Below, in pieces: positions 34,191 to 41,704 of a stretch of 64,000 nucleotides of DNA. Under the pieces are notes generated by a model. The model made no database searches, had not been told where the DNA came from, and was given only the letters and a program-made list of their open reading frames with translations. Numbering within the stretch: position 1 is the stretch's first letter; each line of letters begins with the position of its first letter. The translations under genes were made by a program, and so were the position numbers. Source of the DNA: Pseudonocardia kunmingensis (GTDB lineage Bacteria; Actinomycetota; Actinomycetes; Mycobacteriales; Pseudonocardiaceae); assembly GCF_006716445.1 (NCBI RefSeq), contig NZ_VFPA01000003.1:1-64000 (forward strand), given 5' to 3'.

Positions 34191-34658
34191 ATGGCCAGAC
34201 CCGCCACGACCGACGACAAGATCAACCTTGCCGTCGCCGTCCTGACCGTCGCCGTCGCCGCCGTCTTCTGGTCCCAGCGCAGCTACACCACCCAGCACGG
34301 GGGGACGTTCGCCGACCCGGTCATCATCGTCCTGGGGGTCCTCGGGCTCGTCCTGCTCGTCCTCGGGCTGCTGCGGCGGCCGGTCGGCCGCGACTCCGAG
34401 GTGGAGGAGCGGTTGCCGGTGCGCGGGCTCGTCCTCGCCGTCGCGCTCCTCGCCGCATGGGTCGCGGCCCTGCCGTACCTGGGTTACCTCGTCGGCGGGA
34501 TCGTCTTCTTCGTCCTCATGGCGGTGCTCATGCGCACCGAGCGGCCGACCCCGCGGGCCGTCCTCCTCGACGTCGTCGTCGCGGTCGTCGTCGTCACCGC
34601 CTTCTACCTGACCTTCACCGAGGTGCTCTACGTCCGCCTGCCCGAACTGGAGTTCTGA
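34191..34658 (+). CDS. tctB: TctB small membrane subunit, tripartite tricarboxylate transporter
   Basis: 155 residues with four predicted helices (about 12-30, 44-60, 85-103 and 122-142), the usual TctB layout (PF07331). The final segment VTAFYLTFTEVLYVRLPELEF matches the conserved C-terminal F.....L.V.LP pattern. It is translationally coupled to tctA (1-bp gap). A 91-bp GC-rich gap without obvious structure follows before the second dehydrogenase gene. Confidence 0.9.
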   Translation: MARPATTDDKINLAVAVLTVAVAAVFWSQRSYTTQHGGTFADPVIIVLGVLGLVLLVLGLLRRPVGRDSEVEERLPVRGLVLAVALLAAWVAALPYLGYLVGGIVFFVLMAVLMRTERPTPRAVLLDVVVAVVVVTAFYLTFTEVLYVRLPELEF

Positions 34659-34749
34659 GCGGACCGACCCACCGACCGCCGACGCGACGCCGCCGCGGCC
34701 GCCCTCGCGCGCCGGCGTCGGCGTGCCCACCTGCCCCGAGGAGACACCC

Positions 34750-35829
34750 ATGGACACGAGTTACCGGATCGCCACCATCCCCGGCGACGGCATCGGCACC
34801 GAGGTCGTCCCCGCCGCCGTGGACGTCCTCGAGCGCGCCGGGAGCCGCTTCGGGATCCGGTTCGAGTGGAGCGAGCTCGAGTGGTCGTGCGAGTACTACG
34901 CCCGCACCGGGCGGATGATGCCCGAGAACGGGCTGGACGTCCTGCGTGAGCACGACCAGATCTTCCTCGGCGCCGTCGGCTACCCGGGCGTGCCCGACCA
35001 CGTCTCGCTGTGGGGGCTGCTCATCCCGATCCGCCGGGCGTTCCGCCAGTACGTCAACCTCCGGCCCGTCACGCTCCTGCCCGGTGTCGAGAGCCCGCTG
35101 CGTGAGGTCCCCGCGGGCGGCCTCGACTTCGTCGTCGTCCGGGAGAACAACGAGGGCGAGTACTCCGAGGTCGGCGGGCGCCTCTACCGCGGCACCCCGC
35201 AGGAGGCGGCGATCCAGGAGTCGGTCTTCACCCGCCGCGGCGTCGAACGGGTGATGCGCTACGCCTTCGACCTCGCCCGCAGCCGGAAGAGCCGGCTCGC
35301 CTCGGCCACGAAGTCCAACGGGATCATCCACTCGATGCCGTTCTGGGACGAGATCTTCCGCGAGCTCGGCGCCGAGCACCCCGATGTGAAGACGAGCGAC
35401 TACCACATCGACGCCCTCGCGGCGCTGTTCGTCCTCGACCCGACGCGGTTCGACGTCGTCGTCGCCTCGAACCTCTTCGGCGACATCCTCACCGACCTCG
35501 GGGCGGCGATCATCGGCAGCATCGGGTTCGCGCCGTCGGCCAACCTCAACCCCGAACGCGAGTTCCCGTCGATGTTCGAGCCGGTCCACGGCTCCGCCCC
35601 CGACATCGCCGGCACCGGGCGCGCCAACCCGATCGGCCAGGTCTGGGCCGGGGCGATGATGCTCGAACACCTCGGCCACGCCGACGCCGCAACCGCGGTG
35701 ATGGGCGCGGTCTCCCACGTCCTCGCCGAGACCGGGGTGCGCACCCGCGACCTGGGCGGGACCGCGTCGACGCAGGAGATGACCGCCGAACTCCTCAAGG
35801 CCCTCGACCAGGAGGTGGCGGCCCGATGA
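34750..35829 (+). CDS. Tartrate dehydrogenase/D-malate dehydrogenase-type enzyme, second copy
   Basis: 359 residues, same family as the protein at 30482-31579 and roughly half identical to it. YRIATIPGDGIGTEVVPAAVDVLERAG, LDFVVVRENNEGEYSEVGGRLYRGT, SATKSNGIIHSMPFWDEIF and the MFEPVHGSAPDIAGTGRANPIGQVWAGAMMLEHLG block are intact. Two such enzymes in one operon suggest separate use of tartrate isomers or of tartrate and D-malate. The ATG at 34750 is preferred because CCGAGGAG precedes it; its stop overlaps the start of the dehydratase gene by 4 bp. Confidence 0.85.
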   Translation: MDTSYRIATIPGDGIGTEVVPAAVDVLERAGSRFGIRFEWSELEWSCEYYARTGRMMPENGLDVLREHDQIFLGAVGYPGVPDHVSLWGLLIPIRRAFRQYVNLRPVTLLPGVESPLREVPAGGLDFVVVRENNEGEYSEVGGRLYRGTPQEAAIQESVFTRRGVERVMRYAFDLARSRKSRLASATKSNGIIHSMPFWDEIFRELGAEHPDVKTSDYHIDALAALFVLDPTRFDVVVASNLFGDILTDLGAAIIGSIGFAPSANLNPEREFPSMFEPVHGSAPDIAGTGRANPIGQVWAGAMMLEHLGHADAATAVMGAVSHVLAETGVRTRDLGGTASTQEMTAELLKALDQEVAAR

Positions 35830-36992
35830 AGATCGTCGACATCCGCGAGCGGACGTTCCCGATCAGCTCCCCGATCCGCAACGCCTACATCGACTTCAGC
35901 CGGATGACGCTCAGCCTCGTCGCCGTCGTCACCGATGTCGTCCGGGACGGCAGGCCGGTCGTCGGGTACGGGTTCAACTCCAACGGCCGCTACGGCCAGG
36001 GGTCGATGATGCGCGAGCGCTTCATCCCCCGGGTGCTCGAGGCCGATCCGGCGACCTTGCTCGACGACACCGGGGACAACCTCGACCCCGCCGCCGTGTG
36101 GGCGGCGATGATGCGCAACGAGAAGCCCGGCGGGCACGGCGAGCGCTCGGTCGCCGTCGGCACGATCGACATGGCGGTGTGGGACGCCGTCGCGAAGATC
36201 GAGGGCAAACCGCTGTTCCAGCTGCTCGCGCAGCGGTACGGGAACGGCGAGCCCGACCGGCGGATCTTCGTCTACGCCGCGGGCGGCTACTACCACCCGG
36301 GCCAGGACCTCAGGGCGCTGCAGGACGAGATGCGCAGCTACACCGACCGCGGGTACACGGTCGTGAAGAAGAAGATCGGTGGCGCCGACCTCGACACCGA
36401 CCGGCGACGGATCGAGGCCGTCCTCGACGTCCTCGGGCCCGGTCAGCGCCTCGCCGTCGACGCCAACGGCCGGTTCGACCGGGACACCGCCCTGCGCTAC
36501 GCCGAGGCCCTCGCCCCGTACGACCTGTTCTGGTACGAGGAGCCGGGCGACCCGCTCGACTTCGAGCTCCAGGCCGAGGTCGCGGCCGCCTACGACCCGC
36601 CGCTCGCGACGGGCGAGGACCTGTTCTCGATGCAGGACGCCCGCAACCTCGTCCGCTACGGCGGGCTGCGCCGGGACAAGGACTGGCTGCAGTTCGACTG
36701 CGCGCTGAGCTACGGGCTCGTCGAGTACCTGCGCACCCTCGACATGCTCCGCGAGCACGACTGGTCGCCGACCCGCTGCATCCCGCACGGCGGGCACCAG
36801 ATGTCGCTCAACATCGCCGCGGGCCTCGGCCTGGGCGGGAACGAGTCCTACCCGGACCTCTTCCAGCCCTTCGGCGGGTTCCCCGACGGTGTCAGCGTCG
36901 AGGACGGGTACATCACGATGCCGGACCTGCCCGGCATCGGGTTCGAGGGCAAGGCCGACCTGTACGCGCTGATGACCGACCTGGCGGGCTGA
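35826..36992 (+). CDS. tarD: D(-)-tartrate dehydratase, enolase superfamily
   Basis: 388 residues. The sequence follows the structurally characterised Bradyrhizobium D-tartrate dehydratase closely: ISSPIRNAYIDFSRMTLSLVAVVTDVVR, GYGFNSNGRYGQG, NEKPGGHGERSVAVGTIDMAVWDAVAKIEGKPLF. The catalytic K-x-K is at 181-183 (VVKKKIGG), metal ligands are at D212 (VDANG), E238 or E239 and E264 (GEDL), and the general-acid His at about 321 lies in RCIPHGGHQMSLN. It converts D-tartrate to oxaloacetate. As last gene of the operon it provides the outlet to central metabolism. Its 4-bp overlap with the dehydrogenase gene indicates coupling. Confidence 0.92.
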   Translation: MKIVDIRERTFPISSPIRNAYIDFSRMTLSLVAVVTDVVRDGRPVVGYGFNSNGRYGQGSMMRERFIPRVLEADPATLLDDTGDNLDPAAVWAAMMRNEKPGGHGERSVAVGTIDMAVWDAVAKIEGKPLFQLLAQRYGNGEPDRRIFVYAAGGYYHPGQDLRALQDEMRSYTDRGYTVVKKKIGGADLDTDRRRIEAVLDVLGPGQRLAVDANGRFDRDTALRYAEALAPYDLFWYEEPGDPLDFELQAEVAAAYDPPLATGEDLFSMQDARNLVRYGGLRRDKDWLQFDCALSYGLVEYLRTLDMLREHDWSPTRCIPHGGHQMSLNIAAGLGLGGNESYPDLFQPFGGFPDGVSVEDGYITMPDLPGIGFEGKADLYALMTDLAG

Positions 36993-37043
36993 GGTGCGGA
37001 TCAGCCACCGCAACAAGCAGGGCAAGCGCTCACCACAGCGACA

Positions 37044-37188
37044 GCGGCCCCGCTGATCGATCCGACCCGCACATCAGCGCCCGCCCGGAGCGCTGGCCTA
37101 CTTCTCGCACCGATCATCGTCTCGTGATCGCCGCGAGCCGCACATCAGCGCTGCCGACGCAGCCACCACGTGCGGATCGCACTGATCT
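37044..37188. repeat. Three copies of the GCAGCC...TGCGG...GATCA intergenic repeat
   Basis: A direct copy at 37159-37188 shares the order GCAGCC, CGTGCGG, TCG and TGATC with the copies near 22.9 kb. Reverse-strand copies lie at about 37117-37153 and 37044-37070, each reading GCTGATGTGCGG, TCG and CGATCA. The alternating orientation could let the transcript fold back on itself. Confidence 0.55.
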
Positions 37189-37245
37189 GCGACCGGCCAC
37201 CTCCGGTGCCAGCCGAGCCCGCAGACACCGCACACACCTCGCGGG

Positions 37246-37277
37246 CTCCGCACACACGATGCGTCGTGTGTGCGGAG
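37246..37277. terminator. Perfect 14-bp hairpin between convergent operons
   Basis: CTCCGCACACACGA and its exact reverse complement flank the tetraloop TGCG. It lies 254 bases after tarD and 126 bases beyond the end of the minus-strand helicase gene. Bidirectional termination is likely; there is no T-run, as is common in GC-rich actinomycetes. Confidence 0.6.
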
Positions 37278-37402
37278 TCCATGGGATGTGTGCCGGTGCC
37301 CCGAGACGATCCTGCCGCGCAGGCCTGCGTCACGGTCAACGTTCGTGGTCACGGCACTGATGTGTAGTCAGCTCGAACTCTCGGCCTTGAGGAGCGGGCC
37401 CG

Positions 37403-40400
37403 TTACGCGACGACGCTCGCCGACCGGAACGTCTCCCCCGGCATCGGCCGCCGCAACCGCCAGGTGATCGCGATGGGGCGCTCACCGGAGTGCTCCTCGT
37501 AGGAGCACAAGCCGAGGCACAGGAACGGCGCCGGTCCGAGGTCGTCGTTGGGCGACTCGCGGACGAAGAGCGCGATGTGCGTGTTCCGCTCCCGGTGGTG
37601 CAGGTAGCGCTGGCCGGTGGGCGACGCGATCGCGGTGCTGTTCTGCGATTCCCAGTGGAACAGCTCCGGGCTGATCGCGAAGTCGCGGTACATGGTCGTG
37701 GGTGAGAAGTCGCGCTCGGTCTTGCGGAGGTTGACCAGCAGCGCGTCCGTCCGCGTCTCCGGCGCCCAGGCGACGCCCTGCGCGTGCCCGCGCGCCTTCG
37801 TGGTCATCGAGGCCCACCCGAGCGCGGCGAGCACTTCCTCACGCCGGTAGTGGACGTGGCTCTGCAGCGGTACGTGCAGCAAACCCTCCCCCAGCGGACG
37901 CGGAACGTGCCGGGCGCGATCCGCGCCCAGCACGACGAGCTCCCGGATCTCCGCGCACACCGCCGGGTGCCGCCGCAGGTGCGTCAGGCCGTCGGCGTAG
38001 GACTCGTGCCCGCCCCGGTCAGGCCAGAGCAGGAAGAACAGCATCCGCGCCAGGCACTGCTCACGATCGGTCAACTCCTCGTAGCCCGGGCCGGTGGGAT
38101 CGGCCAGGGCGGCGTACGCCGCGGCGCGCTCGAGGTCGTCGACGTGCGCGAGCGCGACAGTCCGCTTGAGCAGCGCGGTCTCGTCCGGTCCGGCTGGAGG
38201 CGCCGGCAGTCCGGCCTCGCGGCGCAGCGCCGTCCACGCGCCGTGCTTGTAGACCTCGGACAGCTCGCGCCCCGACTCCTCGAGGTACCGCGCGAGCCCC
38301 AGGTCGCCGTGTGAACGGATGTCGGCGACGAGCTCGCGTCGGGTCAGCCGGAGCTGCTGGCGCACGTTGTCGAGGACGATCTTCTCGGCGACCGTGTCGA
38401 GCACCAGCTGCGATCCCGACGGCAGGAACGGGAACCCCTGCTCGATGTCGCGCTCGAGCCCACGCCGGCTGCTGCCGGTGAGGGCGCGGTAGCGGACGTC
38501 GAAGCGGAACTCACGGCGGTGCTGACCGATGAAATCGAGCGCCGTCAGCACCGCCTTGCCCCGCGCGCGGCGCAGACCGCGGCCGAGCTGCTGCAGGAAG
38601 ATCGTCGCGCTCTGCGTCGGGCGGAGGAACAGCACCGTGTCGACCTGCGGGAGGTCGAGGCCCTCGTTGAAGAGGTCGGCGGCGAAAAGGCAGTTCACCT
38701 CGAGGTTGCGCAGCTTCTGCAGGGCGCCGGCCCGCTCGACGGGCGATGTCTCCCCGGAGACCGCCAGGCTGGGGATCCCGGCACGGGTGAAGACCTCGGC
38801 CATGTAGCGGGCATGGGCCACGGAAACGCAAAAGCCCAGCGCACGCATCGCCCGCACGTCGGTGACCTTGTCCGTCGTCTCCCGGATGATCTTCGCGGCG
38901 CGCGCGTCGTTGCCCGTGTAGACAGCGTCGAGCGCGCTCGTGTCGTAGGAGCCGCGCTTCCACTCGATGCGCTGCAGATCGACGTCGTCGGCGACACCGA
39001 AGTAGTGGAACGGAACCAGCAGGTCGTCGCGCAGCGCGTCCCACAGCCGCAACTCGTAGGCCGTGCGGCCGTCGAAGAACGTGCGGACGTCCACACCGTC
39101 GCTCCGCTCCGGAGTGGCGGTGAGACCGAGTAGCTCCCGGGGCTGCAGGTGCTCGATCAGCCGCCGGTAGGTGGGCGCCTGCGCGTGGTGGAACTCGTCC
39201 ACGACCACGACGTCGAAGTGGTCGGGCGGGATGTGGTCGACCCCGTACGCGGCGAGCGACTGCACGCTCGCGAACACGTGCTCCCACCGATCCGGGCGCT
39301 CGCCCTGCACGTACATCTCGCCGAACGTCCCGTCGGCGAGCACTTCAAGGTAGGTCCGCCGCGACTGCTCGAGGATCTCCTTGCGATGCGCGACGAACAG
39401 CAGCCGATCCCGCGGGAGGCTCGCGCGCAGCCGGGCGTAGTCCAACGCCGCGACGACCGTCTTGCCCGTTCCCGTCGCGGCCACGACGAGGTTGCGGTGC
39501 CGGCCGTGCACCACCCGCTCCGACTCGAGCCCTTCCAAGATCTGCGTCTGGTGCGCGTAGGGCCGTACCTCGAGGCCGGACACCAGGGACGGCGCGTTGA
39601 TCTGGTCGCGTCCCAGTGCTTCACGGAGGCGCTGCGCCGCAGCGGCGTCGTCGGGGTCGTAGTCGAGGAAGCCGGGGTCGTTCCAGTAGCTGTCGAACGT
39701 GCCGGCGAACTTGCGGACGAGGTCCGGTGTCGCCACCGACGACAGCCGCACGTTCCACTCCAGCCCGTCCACCAGTGCGGAGCGGGACAGGTTGCTGCTG
39801 CCGACGAACGCGGTGTCGAACCCGGTGTTGCGGTGGAACAGCCAGGCCTTGGCGTGCAGGCGCGTCGTCCGGGTCTCGTAGCTGACCTTGACCTGCGCGC
39901 CGAACCGCCGCACCAGCGCGTCGACCGCCCGCTGCTCCGTCGCCCCGACGTAGGTCGTCGTGATGACGCGGAACGGCACCCCGCGGCGGCGCAGCCCGTC
40001 CAACTGCTCCTCGAGCACCCGCAAGCCGTGCCAACGCACGAACGCGCACAGCAGGTCCACCCGGTCCGCGGACCCCAGCTCGGCCCGCAGTTCGGCGCTG
40101 AGCGACGGCTCCTCGGGGGCATTGGTGATCAGCGCAGCCGAGGAGAGCGGGGTGACCGGCCGTTCGAGCCGGTGGACGCCCGGCGCCGCTTCCCGGGTGA
40201 GGACCACGAGGTGCTCGGCGGCACCGACCTGCTCGTCGTGCTCGGCGACCCGGGCGAGGAGGTCGTTGACGAGCTCGAGCCGGCGGCCGGCATCCGCCTC
40301 CTGACCCAGCGCTCGCTCGACCGCGGTCGAGACATGGCGGGCCAACACGTGCGGGGCGTCCGCATCCTCGATCCGAGCGAACCGGGGGCTGAGGTCGGAG

Positions 40401-40474
40401 AGCTGCGTCAGCGCCGCGTCGAGGCCGGCAGTGCGCAGAGACTCGTAGACGCCTTCGGGGAGCGGTGTGGTCAA
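37403..40474 (-). CDS. PLD-like nuclease - DEAD/DEAH helicase - DUF3427 protein
   Basis: 1023 residues. After an N-terminal helical region there is one phospholipase-D half-site, TRLHAKAWLFHRNTGFDTAFVGSSNLSRSAL, with H207 and K209 of the HxK motif. A superfamily 2 helicase follows with Walker A AATGTGKT (332-339), DEFH (426-429), LTATPERSDG and the motif VI QQLGRGLRRARGK. The last 300 residues contain the DUF3427 region (YRREEVLAALGW and HITxxK-like blocks). This single-polypeptide arrangement is common in mobile and defence islands and is thought to act on foreign or damaged DNA. The start is TTG, with GAGAGG upstream. It stands alone between a tartrate operon and a methyltransferase. Confidence 0.85.
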   Translation of the reverse strand: MTTPLPEGVYESLRTAGLDAALTQLSDLSPRFARIEDADAPHVLARHVSTAVERALGQEADAGRRLELVNDLLARVAEHDEQVGAAEHLVVLTREAAPGVHRLERPVTPLSSAALITNAPEEPSLSAELRAELGSADRVDLLCAFVRWHGLRVLEEQLDGLRRRGVPFRVITTTYVGATEQRAVDALVRRFGAQVKVSYETRTTRLHAKAWLFHRNTGFDTAFVGSSNLSRSALVDGLEWNVRLSSVATPDLVRKFAGTFDSYWNDPGFLDYDPDDAAAAQRLREALGRDQINAPSLVSGLEVRPYAHQTQILEGLESERVVHGRHRNLVVAATGTGKTVVAALDYARLRASLPRDRLLFVAHRKEILEQSRRTYLEVLADGTFGEMYVQGERPDRWEHVFASVQSLAAYGVDHIPPDHFDVVVVDEFHHAQAPTYRRLIEHLQPRELLGLTATPERSDGVDVRTFFDGRTAYELRLWDALRDDLLVPFHYFGVADDVDLQRIEWKRGSYDTSALDAVYTGNDARAAKIIRETTDKVTDVRAMRALGFCVSVAHARYMAEVFTRAGIPSLAVSGETSPVERAGALQKLRNLEVNCLFAADLFNEGLDLPQVDTVLFLRPTQSATIFLQQLGRGLRRARGKAVLTALDFIGQHRREFRFDVRYRALTGSSRRGLERDIEQGFPFLPSGSQLVLDTVAEKIVLDNVRQQLRLTRRELVADIRSHGDLGLARYLEESGRELSEVYKHGAWTALRREAGLPAPPAGPDETALLKRTVALAHVDDLERAAAYAALADPTGPGYEELTDREQCLARMLFFLLWPDRGGHESYADGLTHLRRHPAVCAEIRELVVLGADRARHVPRPLGEGLLHVPLQSHVHYRREEVLAALGWASMTTKARGHAQGVAWAPETRTDALLVNLRKTERDFSPTTMYRDFAISPELFHWESQNSTAIASPTGQRYLHHRERNTHIALFVRESPNDDLGPAPFLCLGLCSYEEHSGERPIAITWRLRRPMPGETFRSASVVA

Positions 40475-40558
40475 CGGGGCCTCTCGATCGTCGTCGAGCG
40501 TTGATCGCTCGAGCGGCCCGGAACGTCACACAGCCCCTCCCGTCCGGCTGTACGAGGA

Positions 40559-41365
40559 TCAGGGCTTCCGCGCGACGACCCCGTACTCGTCGATCACCTC
40601 CGGCCGCGGAACGAGTTGATCCTCGGCAACCCCCCACTGCGTCACCGGCACCACACCCGGCGGGACGGCTTCCAGGCCGAGCTCGGTGACCAGCTCCGTG
40701 AAATGCCACGGCTGGCGCAGGTGGATCAGCGGGCTCGCGGACGCGTTGTAGATGCTCGCCGCCCGGTTCATCGCTTCCGGGTCGTGCACGTTCGTGCTGT
40801 CGCAGGTCGTCAGATAGCTTCCCGAGGGCAGATCGCTGAGCAGTTCCCGAACAATGGCCTTCGCCTGCGCCCAATCGGCCACGTGGCCCAGAATGCCCAT
40901 CAGCATCACGGCGACGGGCTGGTTGAAATCAAGGACCTCCCGGGCCTCACGGACAATCTTCTGCGGCTCGTACAGGTCTTCGTCGAGGTACTTGGTGACG
41001 CCCTCCGGCGTTCCCACCAGCAGGGCGCGGGCGTGGGCGAGGACGACCGGGTCGTTGTCGACGTACACGATCTTCGACTCGGGGGCGACGCGCTGCGCGA
41101 CCTGGTGGGTGTTGTCCGCCGTCGGCAGTCCGGTCCCGACGTCCAGGAACTGCCGGATGCCCACCTCCCCGGTGAGGTACTCCACCGCGCGAACGAGGAA
41201 GCGCCGTGACTCCCTGGCGAGCTTCGGCAGTTGGGGTGTCATCGCGATGACCTCGTCGCCCACCTGCCGGTCGACCTCGTAGTTGTCCTTGCCACCCAGC
41301 CAGTAGTTCCATACTCGCGGCGACTGCGGCGTGGTCGTATCGATGGTCGATGACGGTTCCGTCAT
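40559..41365 (-). CDS. DUF574-type SAM-dependent methyltransferase
   Basis: 268 residues matching the actinobacterial family PF04672: PSSTIDTTTPQSPRVWNYWLGGKDNYEVDRQVGDEV at the N-terminus is the family signature (R-x-x-N-x-x-L-G-G-K-D-N-x-x-x-D). FLDVGTGLPTADNTHQVAQRVAP is motif I, and VYVDNDPVVLAHARALL holds the acidic residue that binds the ribose of SAM. Streptomycetes and relatives carry many copies, and the substrate is unknown. It is a single gene; the frame and start are clear. Confidence 0.88.
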   Translation of the reverse strand: MTEPSSTIDTTTPQSPRVWNYWLGGKDNYEVDRQVGDEVIAMTPQLPKLARESRRFLVRAVEYLTGEVGIRQFLDVGTGLPTADNTHQVAQRVAPESKIVYVDNDPVVLAHARALLVGTPEGVTKYLDEDLYEPQKIVREAREVLDFNQPVAVMLMGILGHVADWAQAKAIVRELLSDLPSGSYLTTCDSTNVHDPEAMNRAASIYNASASPLIHLRQPWHFTELVTELGLEAVPPGVVPVTQWGVAEDQLVPRPEVIDEYGVVARKP

Positions 41366-41704
41366 GCCGATGCTCCTTCATGCCCAGTGCCCAGAACTGC
41401 CCTCGGTCGTCGAGCTTAACGAGGTGCGGCCGCCGGATCGCGTGTGCATCCGAGCACTGAGCTGCGCCAGTGAGCGGGGGCCAACCCGCTGGGAGCCCGA
41501 ACTGCTCCTCGGCGACGAGCCCGGTTGGTCCGTCCGGTCGAGGTGGTCCCTCGCGGCACGCCTGCGCCGACACGAGTTCGGACGGATTCGCTGCATCGCT
41601 CGCGAGGACGGCCGCGGTGGCCCATCCTGAGGACGGGCCCGCAGCACGGCGCTGCCGCCCGTCGCGCGTGGCCCGCACAGGTTCGTCGGACAAGGGAGTC
41701 GGGT
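41366..41704. other. Gene-free region of 339 bp
   Basis: Upstream regions of two divergent genes (methyltransferase and Baeyer-Villiger monooxygenase). Open frames here have no recognisable family features and no ribosome sites. I see no strong palindrome. Presumed promoters. Confidence 0.5.

Larger units (their letters stand above)
36993..37402. other. Convergent intergenic region of 410 bp with repeats
   Basis: No gene is seen. The region holds three relatives of the 30-bp GCAGCC/TGCGG/GATCA repeat (two inverted, one direct, 37044-37188), a 14-bp perfect hairpin and the second copy of the GGCACACA repeat (about 37262-37294). It separates two operons that point at each other. Confidence 0.6.

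Noticed and set aside
30305..34225. A 1306-codon open frame antisense to the tartrate operon
   Set aside because: Asp/Glu/Arg/His-rich shadow of the dehydrogenase, tctC and tctA genes, which have full family motifs.
41525..41704. A longer N-terminus for the Baeyer-Villiger monooxygenase
   Set aside because: The extra 60 residues are Arg-rich and absent from the family; GTG at 41705 places the FAD motif at the normal distance.
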